64,000 nucleotides of DNA, taken from Pseudomonas delhiensis. GTDB lineage: Bacteria; Pseudomonadota; Gammaproteobacteria; Pseudomonadales; Pseudomonadaceae. How positions within the stretch are numbered: the first letter of the stretch is position 1; each line of letters opens with the position of its first letter. Location of the stretch: NCBI RefSeq assembly GCF_900187975.1, contig NZ_FZPC01000004.1, forward strand, positions 186,001-250,000. The letters are read 5' to 3'. Made by a program: the position numbers and the translations under genes. Shown here one piece after another: positions 55,833-64,000 of the stretch. The notes beneath the pieces are model-generated. The model did not search any database, had not been told where the DNA came from, and was given only the letters and a program-made list of their open reading frames with translations.

Positions 55833-58800
55833 CGCGCCTGCTGAAATACTTCCTGGCCGCGCTGCTCGGCCTGATCCTGCTGCTGGCCGTGGCGCTGTTC
55901 GCCATCCTCGGCAGCGAGGCCGGCAGCCGCTGGGCCCTGGGCCTGGTGCCGGGCCTGCAGGTGCAGGGCTATGCCGGCCGGCTGGGCGGGGCCTGGCAGG
56001 CCGAGCACCTGGCCTGGAGCGACGGCGCCACCACGCTCGAGGTCGAGCGGCCGCAGTTCGCCTGGTCGCCGGCGTGCCTGCTGCAGGGGGCGCTGTGCAT
56101 CGACCGCCTGGTGGTCGAGCGCGTGCAATTGCGCCTGGCGCCGGGGCCTGCGGAACCCAGCGAAGGGCCGATCCAGCTACCGGCGCTGAAGCTGCCGCTG
56201 GCGGTGCGCCTGGGCGAAGTGCGCCTGGGCAGCTTCCTGCTCGATGGCAACGAACAGGTCAGCAACGTCCAGGCCAGCGCCCACTGGGAGGCCGGCGGCC
56301 TGCACATCGACACCCTCAAGGCCGCCCGCGGCGACCTCGCCGTGGACCTGAGCGGCCTGCTCGTCCCCCAGGGCAACTGGCCGCTGCAGGCTCAGGGCAG
56401 CCTGCGCCTGCCGGCGCCCGGCGAGCAGCCCTGGGCATTGAAGCTGCAAGCCAAGGGCGAACTGCTCGGCCACCTATTGCTGGAAGCCGACAGCAGCGGC
56501 TACCTGCAAGGCCACCTGAGCGGCGACCTGCAACCGCTGGCGGAGAACCTGCCGGCCAGCGCGAAGATCACTGCCGACGGCTTCCGCGGCGCGGCGGACC
56601 TGCCCGACACCCTGGTGCTGAACAAGGTGCTGCTGCAGGCCAGGGGCGACCTGGCCGCCGGCTACCAGGTCAGCGGCTCGGCGGTGCTGCCGGGGGAGGG
56701 CGGCGACGTCGCCCTGGCCCTGCAGGGGCGCGTCGACGCCAAGGGCGCGGACATCGCCGCGCTGAACCTCAGCGCCGCGCCGGAACAGCGCCTGGGCCTG
56801 AGCGGCCGCCTCGACTGGCAGGACGGTTTCGCCGCCGACGCCAGGCTGGACTGGCTGGACTTCCCCTGGCTGCGGCTGTACCCCATGGAGCCGCCGCCGG
56901 TGGCCATGCACCGCCTGCAGGCCGACCTGCAGTACCGCGACGAGGCCTACCTGGGCAACTTCGCCGCCGAGCTCAGCGGCCCGGCCGGGGCCTTCCAGCT
57001 GAGCAGCCCGGTGTCCGGCAACCTCACCGAGGTGCACCTGCCGTCGCTACAGCTCAGCGCCGGCCAGGGCAAGGCCGAGGGCAGCCTGGGCCTGAAGTTC
57101 GCCGGCACCCTGGCCTGGGACGCGCAACTGAAGCTGAGCGACCTCGACCCGGCCTACTGGGTGGCCGAGCTGCCGGGCAAGCTGGCCGGCCCGCTGAGCA
57201 GCCAGGGCAGCTACAGGGACGGCGTGCTCGCCCTGCAGGCCAACCTCGACCTGCAGGGGCGCCTGCGCGGCCAGCCGGCGGTGTTCAAGACCGCCGCCAA
57301 CGGCCAGGGCCAGAACTGGAAAGTCGACGGCCTGGAGCTGCGCCTGGGCGACAACCGCATCAGCGGCCAGGCCAGCCTCGACCAGCGCCTGGCCGGGCGC
57401 CTGGACATCGCCCTGGCGCGCCTGGGCCAGCTCTGGCCGCAGTTGCAGGGCCAGGTCAACGGCCGCCTCGACCTGGCCGGCACCCTCAAGGCGCCCCAGG
57501 GCGAGCTGAGCCTCAAGGGCCAGCGCCTGGCCTTCCAGGACAACGGCGTGCGCAGCCTGGACCTCGGCGCCCGCCTCGACGCCGGCCAGCGTGGCCGCCT
57601 GGAGCTGCTGGCCGACGGCGTGCGCGCCGGCGAGACGCGCTTCGGCCAGTTCAAGGCCAGTGGCCAGGGCGACCTGCAACGCCAGCAGCTCGACCTGTCC
57701 CTGCAGGGCCGCCCGCTGGTGCTGGCGCTGGGCTTCGACGGCAGCTGGAACGGCCGCGACTGGCGCGGCCGCCTGGCCAGGGGCGAGATCCAGAGCGGCG
57801 GCCAGGACTGGCGCCTGCAGCAGCCGGCGCGCCTGGAGCGCCTGGCCGACGGCCGGCTGAACCTCGGCGCGCATTGCTGGGCCTCCGGCGCGGCCAGCCT
57901 GTGCGGCGGCGAGCAGCGCCTGCTGCCGGAGCCGCAACTGCGCTGGCAACTGCGCGACTTCCCGCTGGACAGCCTGGCGCGCTGGCTGCCCGAGGACTTC
58001 GCCTGGCAGGGCAAGCTCAACGGCGAGGTCAAGCTCGACCTGCCGGCCCGCGGCCCCAGCGGCAACATCCTGCTGGATGCCGGCGCCGGCACCCTGCGCC
58101 TGAGGGAGCAGGAGCAGTGGGTCGACTTCCCCTACCAGAGCCTGCGCCTGGAAAGCCGCCTGACGCCCACGCGGATCGACAGCAGCCTGCAGTTCCACGG
58201 CAACAGGCTCGGCACCCTGGAAGCCCAGGCCGTGCTCGACCCGCGGCCGAAGAGCAAGCCGCTGACCGGCAGCTTCACCCTGGCCGGGCTGGACCTGGCG
58301 GTGGCGCGGCCCTTCGTGCCCATGGTCGAGACCCTCAAGGGCCGCCTGGATGGCAGCGGGCGCATTTCCGGCGGCCTGTTGCAGCCGCGCCTGGACGGCG
58401 AGCTGCGGCTGTCCGGCGGCGAGCTGTCCGGCGGCGACCTGCCGACGCGGGTGGCCAACCTGCAGGTGCTGGCGCGCATCGCCGGCGAGCGCGTCGACCT
58501 CAGCGGCACCTGGAGCGGCGGTGAAAAGGGCAACGGCAGCCTGGGCGGCTACCTGGCCTGGAGCCAGGGCCTGGACATGGACCTGGCGCTGCGCGGCACC
58601 GACCTGCCGGTGACGGTCGAGCCCTACGCCACCCTGGAAGTCACCCCGGACCTGGCGCTGCGCATGGCCGACCAGAAGCTCAGCGTCGCCGGCAAGGTGC
58701 AGGTGCCGCGCGGGGCCATCGTCATCCGCCAGTTGCCGCCCTCGACGGTGAAGCTCTCCGACGACACCCTGATCGTCGGCGCCCCGCCCAAGGAGGCCAG

Positions 58801-59494
58801 CGGCACCCACCTGGCCATGGACGTGGACGTGCTGGTCGGCCAGGACAAGCTGACCTTCGAAGGCTTCGGCCTGAGCGCCGAGCTGGCCGGCCAGGTGCAC
58901 GTCGGCAACGACATGGACACCCGCGGCGAACTGAGCCTGAACAAGGGCCGCTACCGCGCCTACGGCCAGAAGCTGACCATCCGCCGCGCGCGGCTGCTGT
59001 TCGCCGGCCCCATCGACCAGCCGTACCTGGACATCGAGGCGATCCGCAAGGTCGACGACGTGGTCGCCGGCCTGCGCCTATCGGGCAACGCCGAGCAGCC
59101 GCGCAGCGAGGTCTTCTCGGAACCGGCGATGAGCCAGGAGCAGGCGCTGTCCTACCTGGTCATGGGCCGCCCGCTGTCCACCGGCGAGGACAGCAACATG
59201 CTCGGCGAGGCCGCCCTGGCCCTGGGCCTGGCCGGCAGCGCGCCGGTCACCGGCGAGGTGGCCCGGCAACTGGGCATCAAGGACTTCGAACTGGGCACCG
59301 AGGGCACCGGCAACAGCACCAGCGTGGTCGCCAGCGGCCAGCTCTCCGAGCGCCTGAGCCTGCGCTACGGCGTAGGCGTGTTCGAACCGGCCAACACCAT
59401 CGCCCTGCGCTACCTGCTGAGCAAGAAGGTCTACCTGGAAGCCGCCAGCGGATTGGCCAGCTCGCTGGATATCTTCTACAAGCGCGACTTCTGA
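55829..59494 (+). CDS. tamB: TamB, AsmA-like inter-membrane protein
   Basis: A 1221-residue protein (family about 1250). The GTG at 55829 overlaps the tamA stop in GTGA. An N-terminal anchor (RLLKYFLAALLGLILLLAVALFAIL) is followed by a very long beta-helical taco-fold region rich in LxLxGxLxL patterns and the C-terminal DUF490/TamB domain (RGELSLNKGRYRAYGQKLTIRRARLLFAGPIDQPYLDIEAIR, SQEQALSYLVMGRPLS). Members bridge inner and outer membrane for lipid transport. Stop-start coupling with tamA is the standard arrangement. Confidence 0.95.
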   Translation: MTRLLKYFLAALLGLILLLAVALFAILGSEAGSRWALGLVPGLQVQGYAGRLGGAWQAEHLAWSDGATTLEVERPQFAWSPACLLQGALCIDRLVVERVQLRLAPGPAEPSEGPIQLPALKLPLAVRLGEVRLGSFLLDGNEQVSNVQASAHWEAGGLHIDTLKAARGDLAVDLSGLLVPQGNWPLQAQGSLRLPAPGEQPWALKLQAKGELLGHLLLEADSSGYLQGHLSGDLQPLAENLPASAKITADGFRGAADLPDTLVLNKVLLQARGDLAAGYQVSGSAVLPGEGGDVALALQGRVDAKGADIAALNLSAAPEQRLGLSGRLDWQDGFAADARLDWLDFPWLRLYPMEPPPVAMHRLQADLQYRDEAYLGNFAAELSGPAGAFQLSSPVSGNLTEVHLPSLQLSAGQGKAEGSLGLKFAGTLAWDAQLKLSDLDPAYWVAELPGKLAGPLSSQGSYRDGVLALQANLDLQGRLRGQPAVFKTAANGQGQNWKVDGLELRLGDNRISGQASLDQRLAGRLDIALARLGQLWPQLQGQVNGRLDLAGTLKAPQGELSLKGQRLAFQDNGVRSLDLGARLDAGQRGRLELLADGVRAGETRFGQFKASGQGDLQRQQLDLSLQGRPLVLALGFDGSWNGRDWRGRLARGEIQSGGQDWRLQQPARLERLADGRLNLGAHCWASGAASLCGGEQRLLPEPQLRWQLRDFPLDSLARWLPEDFAWQGKLNGEVKLDLPARGPSGNILLDAGAGTLRLREQEQWVDFPYQSLRLESRLTPTRIDSSLQFHGNRLGTLEAQAVLDPRPKSKPLTGSFTLAGLDLAVARPFVPMVETLKGRLDGSGRISGGLLQPRLDGELRLSGGELSGGDLPTRVANLQVLARIAGERVDLSGTWSGGEKGNGSLGGYLAWSQGLDMDLALRGTDLPVTVEPYATLEVTPDLALRMADQKLSVAGKVQVPRGAIVIRQLPPSTVKLSDDTLIVGAPPKEASGTHLAMDVDVLVGQDKLTFEGFGLSAELAGQVHVGNDMDTRGELSLNKGRYRAYGQKLTIRRARLLFAGPIDQPYLDIEAIRKVDDVVAGLRLSGNAEQPRSEVFSEPAMSQEQALSYLVMGRPLSTGEDSNMLGEAALALGLAGSAPVTGEVARQLGIKDFELGTEGTGNSTSVVASGQLSERLSLRYGVGVFEPANTIALRYLLSKKVYLEAASGLASSLDIFYKRDF

Positions 59495-59624
59495 GTGGTG
59501 TTCGGCAATCCGGGCGATTTCAGATAAGTCCCATGGAACCCCCCGGGGGGGATGCGGCTATGCTGGATGTCCAGCGGTTCGCCTGTGGCGATCGCACCGT
59601 CCACGCACCAGAGAGAAGGAACTC

Positions 59625-60236
59625 ATGGCCTCGGTCTACCAACTCAAGTCGCGTTTCCAGGACCTGTTGCGGCCACTGGTGGCGCGCCTGCACGCCCGCG
59701 GGGCCACGGCCAACCAGGTGACCCTCGCGGCCTGCGCCCTGTCGCTGCTGGTGGCGGCGCTGGTCGCCGGCCTTGCCAGCCACCCCTGGGTGTTCGCCCT
59801 GATCCCGCTGTGGATGTTCCTGCGCATGGCGCTCAACGCCATGGACGGCATGCTCGCCCGTGAGTTCGGCCAGCAGTCCAGCCTCGGCGCCTACCTCAAC
59901 GAACTCACCGACGTCGTCGCCGACAGCGCGCTCTACCTGCCCTTCGCCCTGTTGCCTGGGGTGACCCCCGCCTGGGTCGTGCTGGTGGTGGTGCTGGCGC
60001 TGCTCACTGAATACGCCGGCGTGCTCGGGCGCATGGTCGGCGCTTCCCGGCGCTACGACGGCCCCATGGGCAAGAGCGACCGCGCGCTGTGCTTCGGCGT
60101 GCTCGGTGCCGGTGTCGCCAGCGGCCTGCTGCCGACGGCCTGGCTCGACACCGTGATGGGCGTGCTGGCCGTGCTGCTGGCGTTGACCATCGTCAACCGC
60201 GTGCGCCAAGGGCTGGCCGAGCAGCGCCAGGCCTGA
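59625..60236 (+). CDS. CDP-alcohol phosphotransferase-family protein with altered motif
   Basis: A 203-residue membrane protein with about six segments. The family motif D-x2-DG-x2-AR-x8-G-x3-D-x3-D is present as N71-AM-D74-G-ML-AR-x8-G88-AYL-N92-ELT-D96: the first and third Asp are Asn. Two of the usual metal-binding positions are thus changed, while the last Asp is kept and a further Asp follows at 100. It probably belongs to a subfamily with its own substrate or, less likely, lacks transferase activity. First gene of a compact operon of lipid-enzyme-like genes that runs off the window. Confidence 0.85.
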   Translation: MASVYQLKSRFQDLLRPLVARLHARGATANQVTLAACALSLLVAALVAGLASHPWVFALIPLWMFLRMALNAMDGMLAREFGQQSSLGAYLNELTDVVADSALYLPFALLPGVTPAWVVLVVVLALLTEYAGVLGRMVGASRRYDGPMGKSDRALCFGVLGAGVASGLLPTAWLDTVMGVLAVLLALTIVNRVRQGLAEQRQA

Positions 60237-60321
60237 ACGACGACCGGCGCGGCGGCGGCCGCCGGATTTCACTGACGGGGACAGGACCGTCCTTCCATTC
60301 CATCCGCGAACAGAGGATGTC

Positions 60322-62085
60322 ATGCGCGAACACTCCATCCACCATTTCACCACCCATGACGGCGTGGAACTCTTCTACCGCCACTGGCCGGCGCCGCAGC
60401 CCGAGGCCGATGCGCCGCGCCGGGCGTTGCTGCTGCTGCATCGCGGCCACGAGCATTCCGGGCGCATCGGCCACCTGGCCGACGAGCTGGACCTGCCGGG
60501 CTTCGAGGTTTTCGCCTGGGACGCCCGCGGCCATGGCCAGTCGCCCGGCGAGCGCGGCGACAGCCCGGGTTTCGGCACCAACGTGCGCGACTTGCAGAGC
60601 TTCGCCGAGCATATCGCCGCTCACCATGGCGTTGCCCTGGAAGACCTGGCCGTGGTGGCGCAGAGCGTCGGAGCGGTGCTGGCCGCCACCTGGGTTCATG
60701 ATTACGCGCCGCCCATCCGCAGCCTGGTACTCGCTTCGCCGGCGTTCAAGGTCAAGCTCTACGTGCCTTTTGCCCGCACCGGGTTGAAGCTGGCGCAATA
60801 CTGGCGTGGCAACTTCTTCGTCAACAGCTACGTCAAGGCTCGCTTCCTCAGCCACGACCCGCAGCGTATCGCTTCCTACGACAGCGACCCGCTGATCGCC
60901 CGCCCCATCTCGGTGCGCGTGCTGCTGGGGCTCTACGAGGCCGCCGAGCGGGTGGTGGCCGATGCCCAGGCGATCCAGGTGCCGACCCAACTGCTGGTTT
61001 CCGGCGCCGACTTCGTGGTGCACCGCGCGCCGCAGCAGCGTTTCTTCGAGCGCCTGGGCACGCCGCGCAAGGAAATGCACGTGCTGCCGGGGTTCTTCCA
61101 CGACACCCTCGGCGAGCGCGACCGCCACCTGGCCCTGGGCCGCGCGCGGCGCTTCATCCTCGAATGCTTTGCCCAGGCGCCGCAGCAGCCCTCGCTGCTG
61201 GATGCCGACCGCCTGGGGCACAGCTGCGCCGAGGCCGAGGCGCTGGCCACGCCGCTGCCGCCGTATTCGCCGCGCGGGCTCTACTGGCGCGCCACCCGCG
61301 CCGGCCTGCGACTCGGCCGGCTGCTCTCCGATGGCGTCAAGCTGGGCTTCGACACCGGCTTCGACTCCGGCAGCACCCTGGACTACGTCTACCGCAACCA
61401 GCCCAGCGGCAGCGGGCCGCTTGGCCGCCTGGTGGACCGCGCCTACCTGGGCTCCATCGGCTGGCGCGGCATCCGCCAGCGCAAGCTGCACATCGAGGAA
61501 CTGCTGCGCCTGGCCATGGCACACCTGCGCGAGCAGGGCCGCGAGGTGCGTATCCTGGACATCGCCGCCGGCCACGGTCGCTACATCCTAGAGGCGCTCG
61601 CCGGCGTCGAGCCCTTGCCCGAGAGCGTGCTGTTGCGCGACTACAGCGAGCTCAACGTGCGCGAAGGCTCGGCGCTGATCGAGCGCCTGGGCCTGGCCGA
61701 CCGGGCGCGTTTCGCCCAGGGCGACGCCTTCGACCGCGACGACCTGGCCGCGCTTCGGCCGCAGCCAAGCCTGGCGGTGGTTTCCGGGCTCTACGAGTTG
61801 TTCGCCGGCAACGCCGAGGTCGGCCGCTCCCTGGCCGGGGTGGGTGATGTGCTGGAGGAGGGCGGCTACCTGATCTATACCGGCCAGCCGTGGCACCCAC
61901 AGCTGGAGCTGATCGCCCGCGCCTTGACCAGCCACCGTGGCGGCCAGGCCTGGGTGATGCGCCGCCGCAGTCAGGTGGAAATGGACCAGTTGGTGGCCGC
62001 CGCCGGCTTCCGCAAGCTCACCCAGCGTGTCGACGAGTGGGGCATCTTCACCGTCTCCCTGGCCGTGCGGGAGCCGCGCCCATGA
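60322..62085 (+). CDS. Alpha/beta hydrolase fused to SAM-dependent methyltransferase
   Basis: A 587-residue two-domain enzyme. Residues ~1-290 are a monoacylglycerol-lipase-like hydrolase with Ser115 in AQSVGAV, Asp in SGADFVVH and His in GFFHDTLGE, a full triad. The second part (~345-587) has the SAM-binding motif ILDIAAGHGRYILEAL and LRDYSELNVREGSALIERLGL. The methyl acceptor is unknown; a lipid intermediate is suggested by the neighbours. The stop overlaps the next start in ATGA, so the operon is translationally coupled. Confidence 0.88.
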   Translation: MREHSIHHFTTHDGVELFYRHWPAPQPEADAPRRALLLLHRGHEHSGRIGHLADELDLPGFEVFAWDARGHGQSPGERGDSPGFGTNVRDLQSFAEHIAAHHGVALEDLAVVAQSVGAVLAATWVHDYAPPIRSLVLASPAFKVKLYVPFARTGLKLAQYWRGNFFVNSYVKARFLSHDPQRIASYDSDPLIARPISVRVLLGLYEAAERVVADAQAIQVPTQLLVSGADFVVHRAPQQRFFERLGTPRKEMHVLPGFFHDTLGERDRHLALGRARRFILECFAQAPQQPSLLDADRLGHSCAEAEALATPLPPYSPRGLYWRATRAGLRLGRLLSDGVKLGFDTGFDSGSTLDYVYRNQPSGSGPLGRLVDRAYLGSIGWRGIRQRKLHIEELLRLAMAHLREQGREVRILDIAAGHGRYILEALAGVEPLPESVLLRDYSELNVREGSALIERLGLADRARFAQGDAFDRDDLAALRPQPSLAVVSGLYELFAGNAEVGRSLAGVGDVLEEGGYLIYTGQPWHPQLELIARALTSHRGGQAWVMRRRSQVEMDQLVAAAGFRKLTQRVDEWGIFTVSLAVREPRP

Positions 62086-63422
62086 CTCCACGGGACGCCG
62101 GCGTGCTGCGCCGGGCGCTGGCCTGGCTGCTGTTCCTCGGTCCGTTCTTCTTCCTCAGCTACGGCTTCGCCAACTGGCTGACCGCCCAGCGCACCGATGT
62201 CGGCGTGCTGGCCTTCGCCTGGGAGCGGCACATCCCGCTGTGGCCCTGGAGCATAGTGCCGTACTGGTCGATCGACCTGCTCTACGGGTTGTCCTTCCTG
62301 CTGCCGCGCAGCCGCCAGGAACTGGACCGCCATGCCCTGCGCCTGTTCAGCGCGCAGGTACTGGCGGTGGCCGGCTTCCTCCTGTTGCCGCTGCGCTTCA
62401 GCTTCGAGCGGCCGCCGCTGGACGGTGTCTTCGGCTGGCTGTTCGACGTGTTGATGGGTTTCGACAAACCCTTCAACCAGGCGCCGTCACTGCACATCGC
62501 ACTGCTGGTGGTCCTCTGGGCGATCTATGCGCGCTACGCCCGCGGGGGCTGGCGCTGGCTGCTGCACGGCTGGTTCGCGCTGATCGGCGTGTCGGTGCTC
62601 ACCACCTGGCAGCATCACTTCATCGACCTGCCCAGCGGAGCCCTGCTGGGCTGGTTGTGCGTCTGGCTGTGGCCCTGGCAGGCGCGCCCACCGTTGGCGG
62701 GCTGGCGCCTGGCGGCGGACCGGCAGCGCTGGCGCCTGGCCGCCCTGTACGCGGCGGGCGCCGCCGTCCTGGCGTTGCTGGCGGGCAGCGGGCAGGGCGC
62801 CTGGTTGTGGCTGCTGTGGCCGGGGCTGGCCCTGGCCCTGGTCGCGCTCATCTACCTGGGTTTCGGCGCCGAAGGCTTCCAGAAGGGGGCCGATGGGCGC
62901 CTGGCTCTGGCCACCCGCTGGCTGCTGGCACCCTACCTGCTCGCGGCTCGCCTCAACTCGCGGCTGTGGACGCATCGGCGGCCGCGGCCGGACGAGGTAC
63001 TGCCGGGACTGTGGATCGGCCGCGTGCCCACCGACGCCGAGTTGGATGCCACCCCCTGCCGCGCCGTGCTCGACCTCAGCGCCGAGCTGCAATGTGCGCC
63101 GGCAGGCCGGGCCCACGCCTGCCTGCCGCTGCTGGACCTGGTGGCGCCAAGCGTAGAGCAATGCCGGCGGGCTGCCGGGCTGATCGACGACCTGTTGCCG
63201 CGGGGCCCGCTGCTGGTCTGCTGCGCCCTGGGCTACTCGCGCAGCGCCACTGTGGTGGCGGCCTGGCTATTGCTCAGTGGTCGCGCCGCGAGCCCGGAGG
63301 CGGCGCTGGCGTTGCTGCGCCAGGCGCGCCCGCAGGTGGTGCTCAAGGCCGCGCAACTCGCCAGTCTGGCCGAGCTGGCCGGTGGCCGCCGGTCGGCCCT
63401 GGAGATCGGCCATGCCAGCTGA
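62082..63422 (+). CDS. PAP2 phosphatase fused to dual-specificity phosphatase
   Basis: A 446-residue membrane protein. The N-terminal ~300 residues have eight or nine membrane segments and PAP2 motifs: PSLHIALL (motif 2) and TTWQHHFIDLPSGALLG (motif 3, His and Asp). The C-terminal soluble domain carries the Cys-x5-Arg loop C381-ALGYS-R387, preceded by Cys instead of the usual His (VCCALGYSR). Both halves are phosphatases and both active sites look usable, so two successive dephosphorylations of lipid phosphates are conceivable. Overlaps the flanking genes by 4 and 11 bases. Confidence 0.88.
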   Translation: MTPRDAGVLRRALAWLLFLGPFFFLSYGFANWLTAQRTDVGVLAFAWERHIPLWPWSIVPYWSIDLLYGLSFLLPRSRQELDRHALRLFSAQVLAVAGFLLLPLRFSFERPPLDGVFGWLFDVLMGFDKPFNQAPSLHIALLVVLWAIYARYARGGWRWLLHGWFALIGVSVLTTWQHHFIDLPSGALLGWLCVWLWPWQARPPLAGWRLAADRQRWRLAALYAAGAAVLALLAGSGQGAWLWLLWPGLALALVALIYLGFGAEGFQKGADGRLALATRWLLAPYLLAARLNSRLWTHRRPRPDEVLPGLWIGRVPTDAELDATPCRAVLDLSAELQCAPAGRAHACLPLLDLVAPSVEQCRRAAGLIDDLLPRGPLLVCCALGYSRSATVVAAWLLLSGRAASPEAALALLRQARPQVVLKAAQLASLAELAGGRRSALEIGHAS

Positions 63423-63858
63423 CGTGCAACTGCTGCTGGTGGCCAGGTTGCTGCGCCGTGGCCGGGACCTGGGCCGCCTGTCCGACGGCCTGACGCTGCT
63501 GGCCATGGGCCTGGGGCTGTATGTAGCAGCCTTCGCCGGGGCCAGCCCGGGCTTCGCCCTGGGCATGGCGTTGCTGGTGCTTCTGGGCCTGGCGCAGAAG
63601 TGCTACGCCTTGCGCGTGGCCTTGGACGCCGATCTGTTCGAGGCCCTGGCCGCGCCGGCCGAGACCTTGGCCGAGCGCACCGAACGGCTTGACCAGGGGC
63701 TGGGTGAACTGCTCGGCCTGCCCGCGGAAAAGGCCGGGCGCAGTTGGCCGCAACGCAGCCGCGGCGCTCTGCGCCTGCTGCGCTGGCAGGCGCTGCTGTG
63801 TGCGGCGCAATGGCTGGCCGCCTTGCTCTGCCTGCTCACCCTGGCCCTGACCCCCTGA
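63412..63858 (+). CDS. Small membrane protein of the lipid operon, function unknown
   Basis: A 148-residue protein starting inside the end of the preceding gene. Two hydrophobic segments at ~25-70 (TLLAMGLGLYVAAFAGASPG, LGMALLVLLGLAQKCYAL) and one at the C-terminus (LLCAAQWLAALLCLLTLAL) flank a polar Leu/Glu-rich middle. No family was recognised. Tight packing suggests a structural or accessory role with its neighbours. Confidence 0.75.
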   Translation: MPADVQLLLVARLLRRGRDLGRLSDGLTLLAMGLGLYVAAFAGASPGFALGMALLVLLGLAQKCYALRVALDADLFEALAAPAETLAERTERLDQGLGELLGLPAEKAGRSWPQRSRGALRLLRWQALLCAAQWLAALLCLLTLALTP

Positions 63859-63869
63859 AGGAAACCCGG

Positions 63870-64000
63870 ATGCTGGAAAAACTCCTCGCCTACGCCATCA
63901 TCGCTGGCGCCCGCACCGTTACCGGCCTGCGCAGCCTATGGCTGGGCACCACGCCCAAGCCGGTGCAGCGCATCTACTACGCCAACCACAGCAGCCATGG
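63870..64000 (+). CDS. Lysophospholipid acyltransferase, N-terminal fragment (runs off the window)
   Basis: The ATG at 63870 lies 11 bases after the previous stop. The 43 visible residues (MLEKLLAYAIIAGARTVTGL, IYYANHSSH) contain the start of the NHxxxxD acyltransferase motif 1 as NHSSH, typical of PlsC-like enzymes. The rest is outside the window. Confidence 0.75.
   Translation, partial: MLEKLLAYAIIAGARTVTGLRSLWLGTTPKPVQRIYYANHSSH

Overview
The window reads as chromosomal DNA of a Pseudomonas (sensu lato). GC content is high, there are many pseudomonad-type REP palindromes (core GTAGGAGCGAGCTTGCTCGC), the block dnaX-ybaB-recR is intact, and further downstream comes xthA-GNAT-tamA-tamB followed by a CDP-alcohol phosphotransferase lipid operon. 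Gene content and order recall the P. aeruginosa lineage, perhaps a relative such as the P. resinovorans group. That species placement is inference.

Bases 1-29170 form a secretion island. Four very large repeat proteins lie in a row: the 3' end of a DG/VW-repeat protein; a Bap-like protein with an N-terminal prefix domain and Ig-like repeats; a 1946-residue Ig-repeat protein; and a 1359-residue Ig/FG-GAP protein. All four end in a similar short hydrophobic type I secretion tail. The last three have a copied promoter module, TTAGG-N6-CYTA(A/G) followed by a -10-like box at exactly the same distance. Two complete type I secretion systems follow. System A (16426-21257) is CvaA-like adaptor, CvaB-like ABC exporter with an intact C39 leader peptidase, and a TolC-like channel. 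System B (23024-27913) is TolC-like channel, LapB/BapC-like exporter without the catalytic cysteine, and LapC/BapD-like adaptor, followed by a TPR-glycosyltransferase-like gene. Between them, in a stretch of lower GC, is a 133-residue gene whose product has a double-glycine-type leader (MQELKMQEIEMVAGA), a glycine-zipper core and a Gly/Ser tail. It is a strong candidate for an undescribed class II microcin exported and matured by system A. No immunity gene is evident.

Bases 29171-48668 are mostly core or semi-core: a periplasmic solute-binding protein, dnaX-ybaB-recR, an isovaleryl-type acyl-CoA dehydrogenase, a Baeyer-Villiger monooxygenase/SDR operon divergent from a FabR-like TetR gene with a duplicated operator, a metal-dependent hydrolase, a LysR gene divergent from a second acyl-CoA dehydrogenase, an 883-bp REP cluster, a PAS-GAF-GGDEF-EAL phosphodiesterase-type protein, a small XRE regulator, a TerC membrane protein and a PstS/OmpA fusion. 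Bases 48821-59494 hold a BvgS-type hybrid kinase without an adjacent response regulator, xthA, a GNAT, and the TamA/TamB envelope pair.

The window ends in a tightly packed lipid operon (59625 to the end): CDP-alcohol phosphotransferase with an altered active-site motif, alpha/beta hydrolase fused to a methyltransferase, PAP2 fused to a dual-specificity phosphatase, a small membrane protein, and the start of an acyltransferase. It looks like a phospholipid pathway whose product cannot be deduced from sequence.
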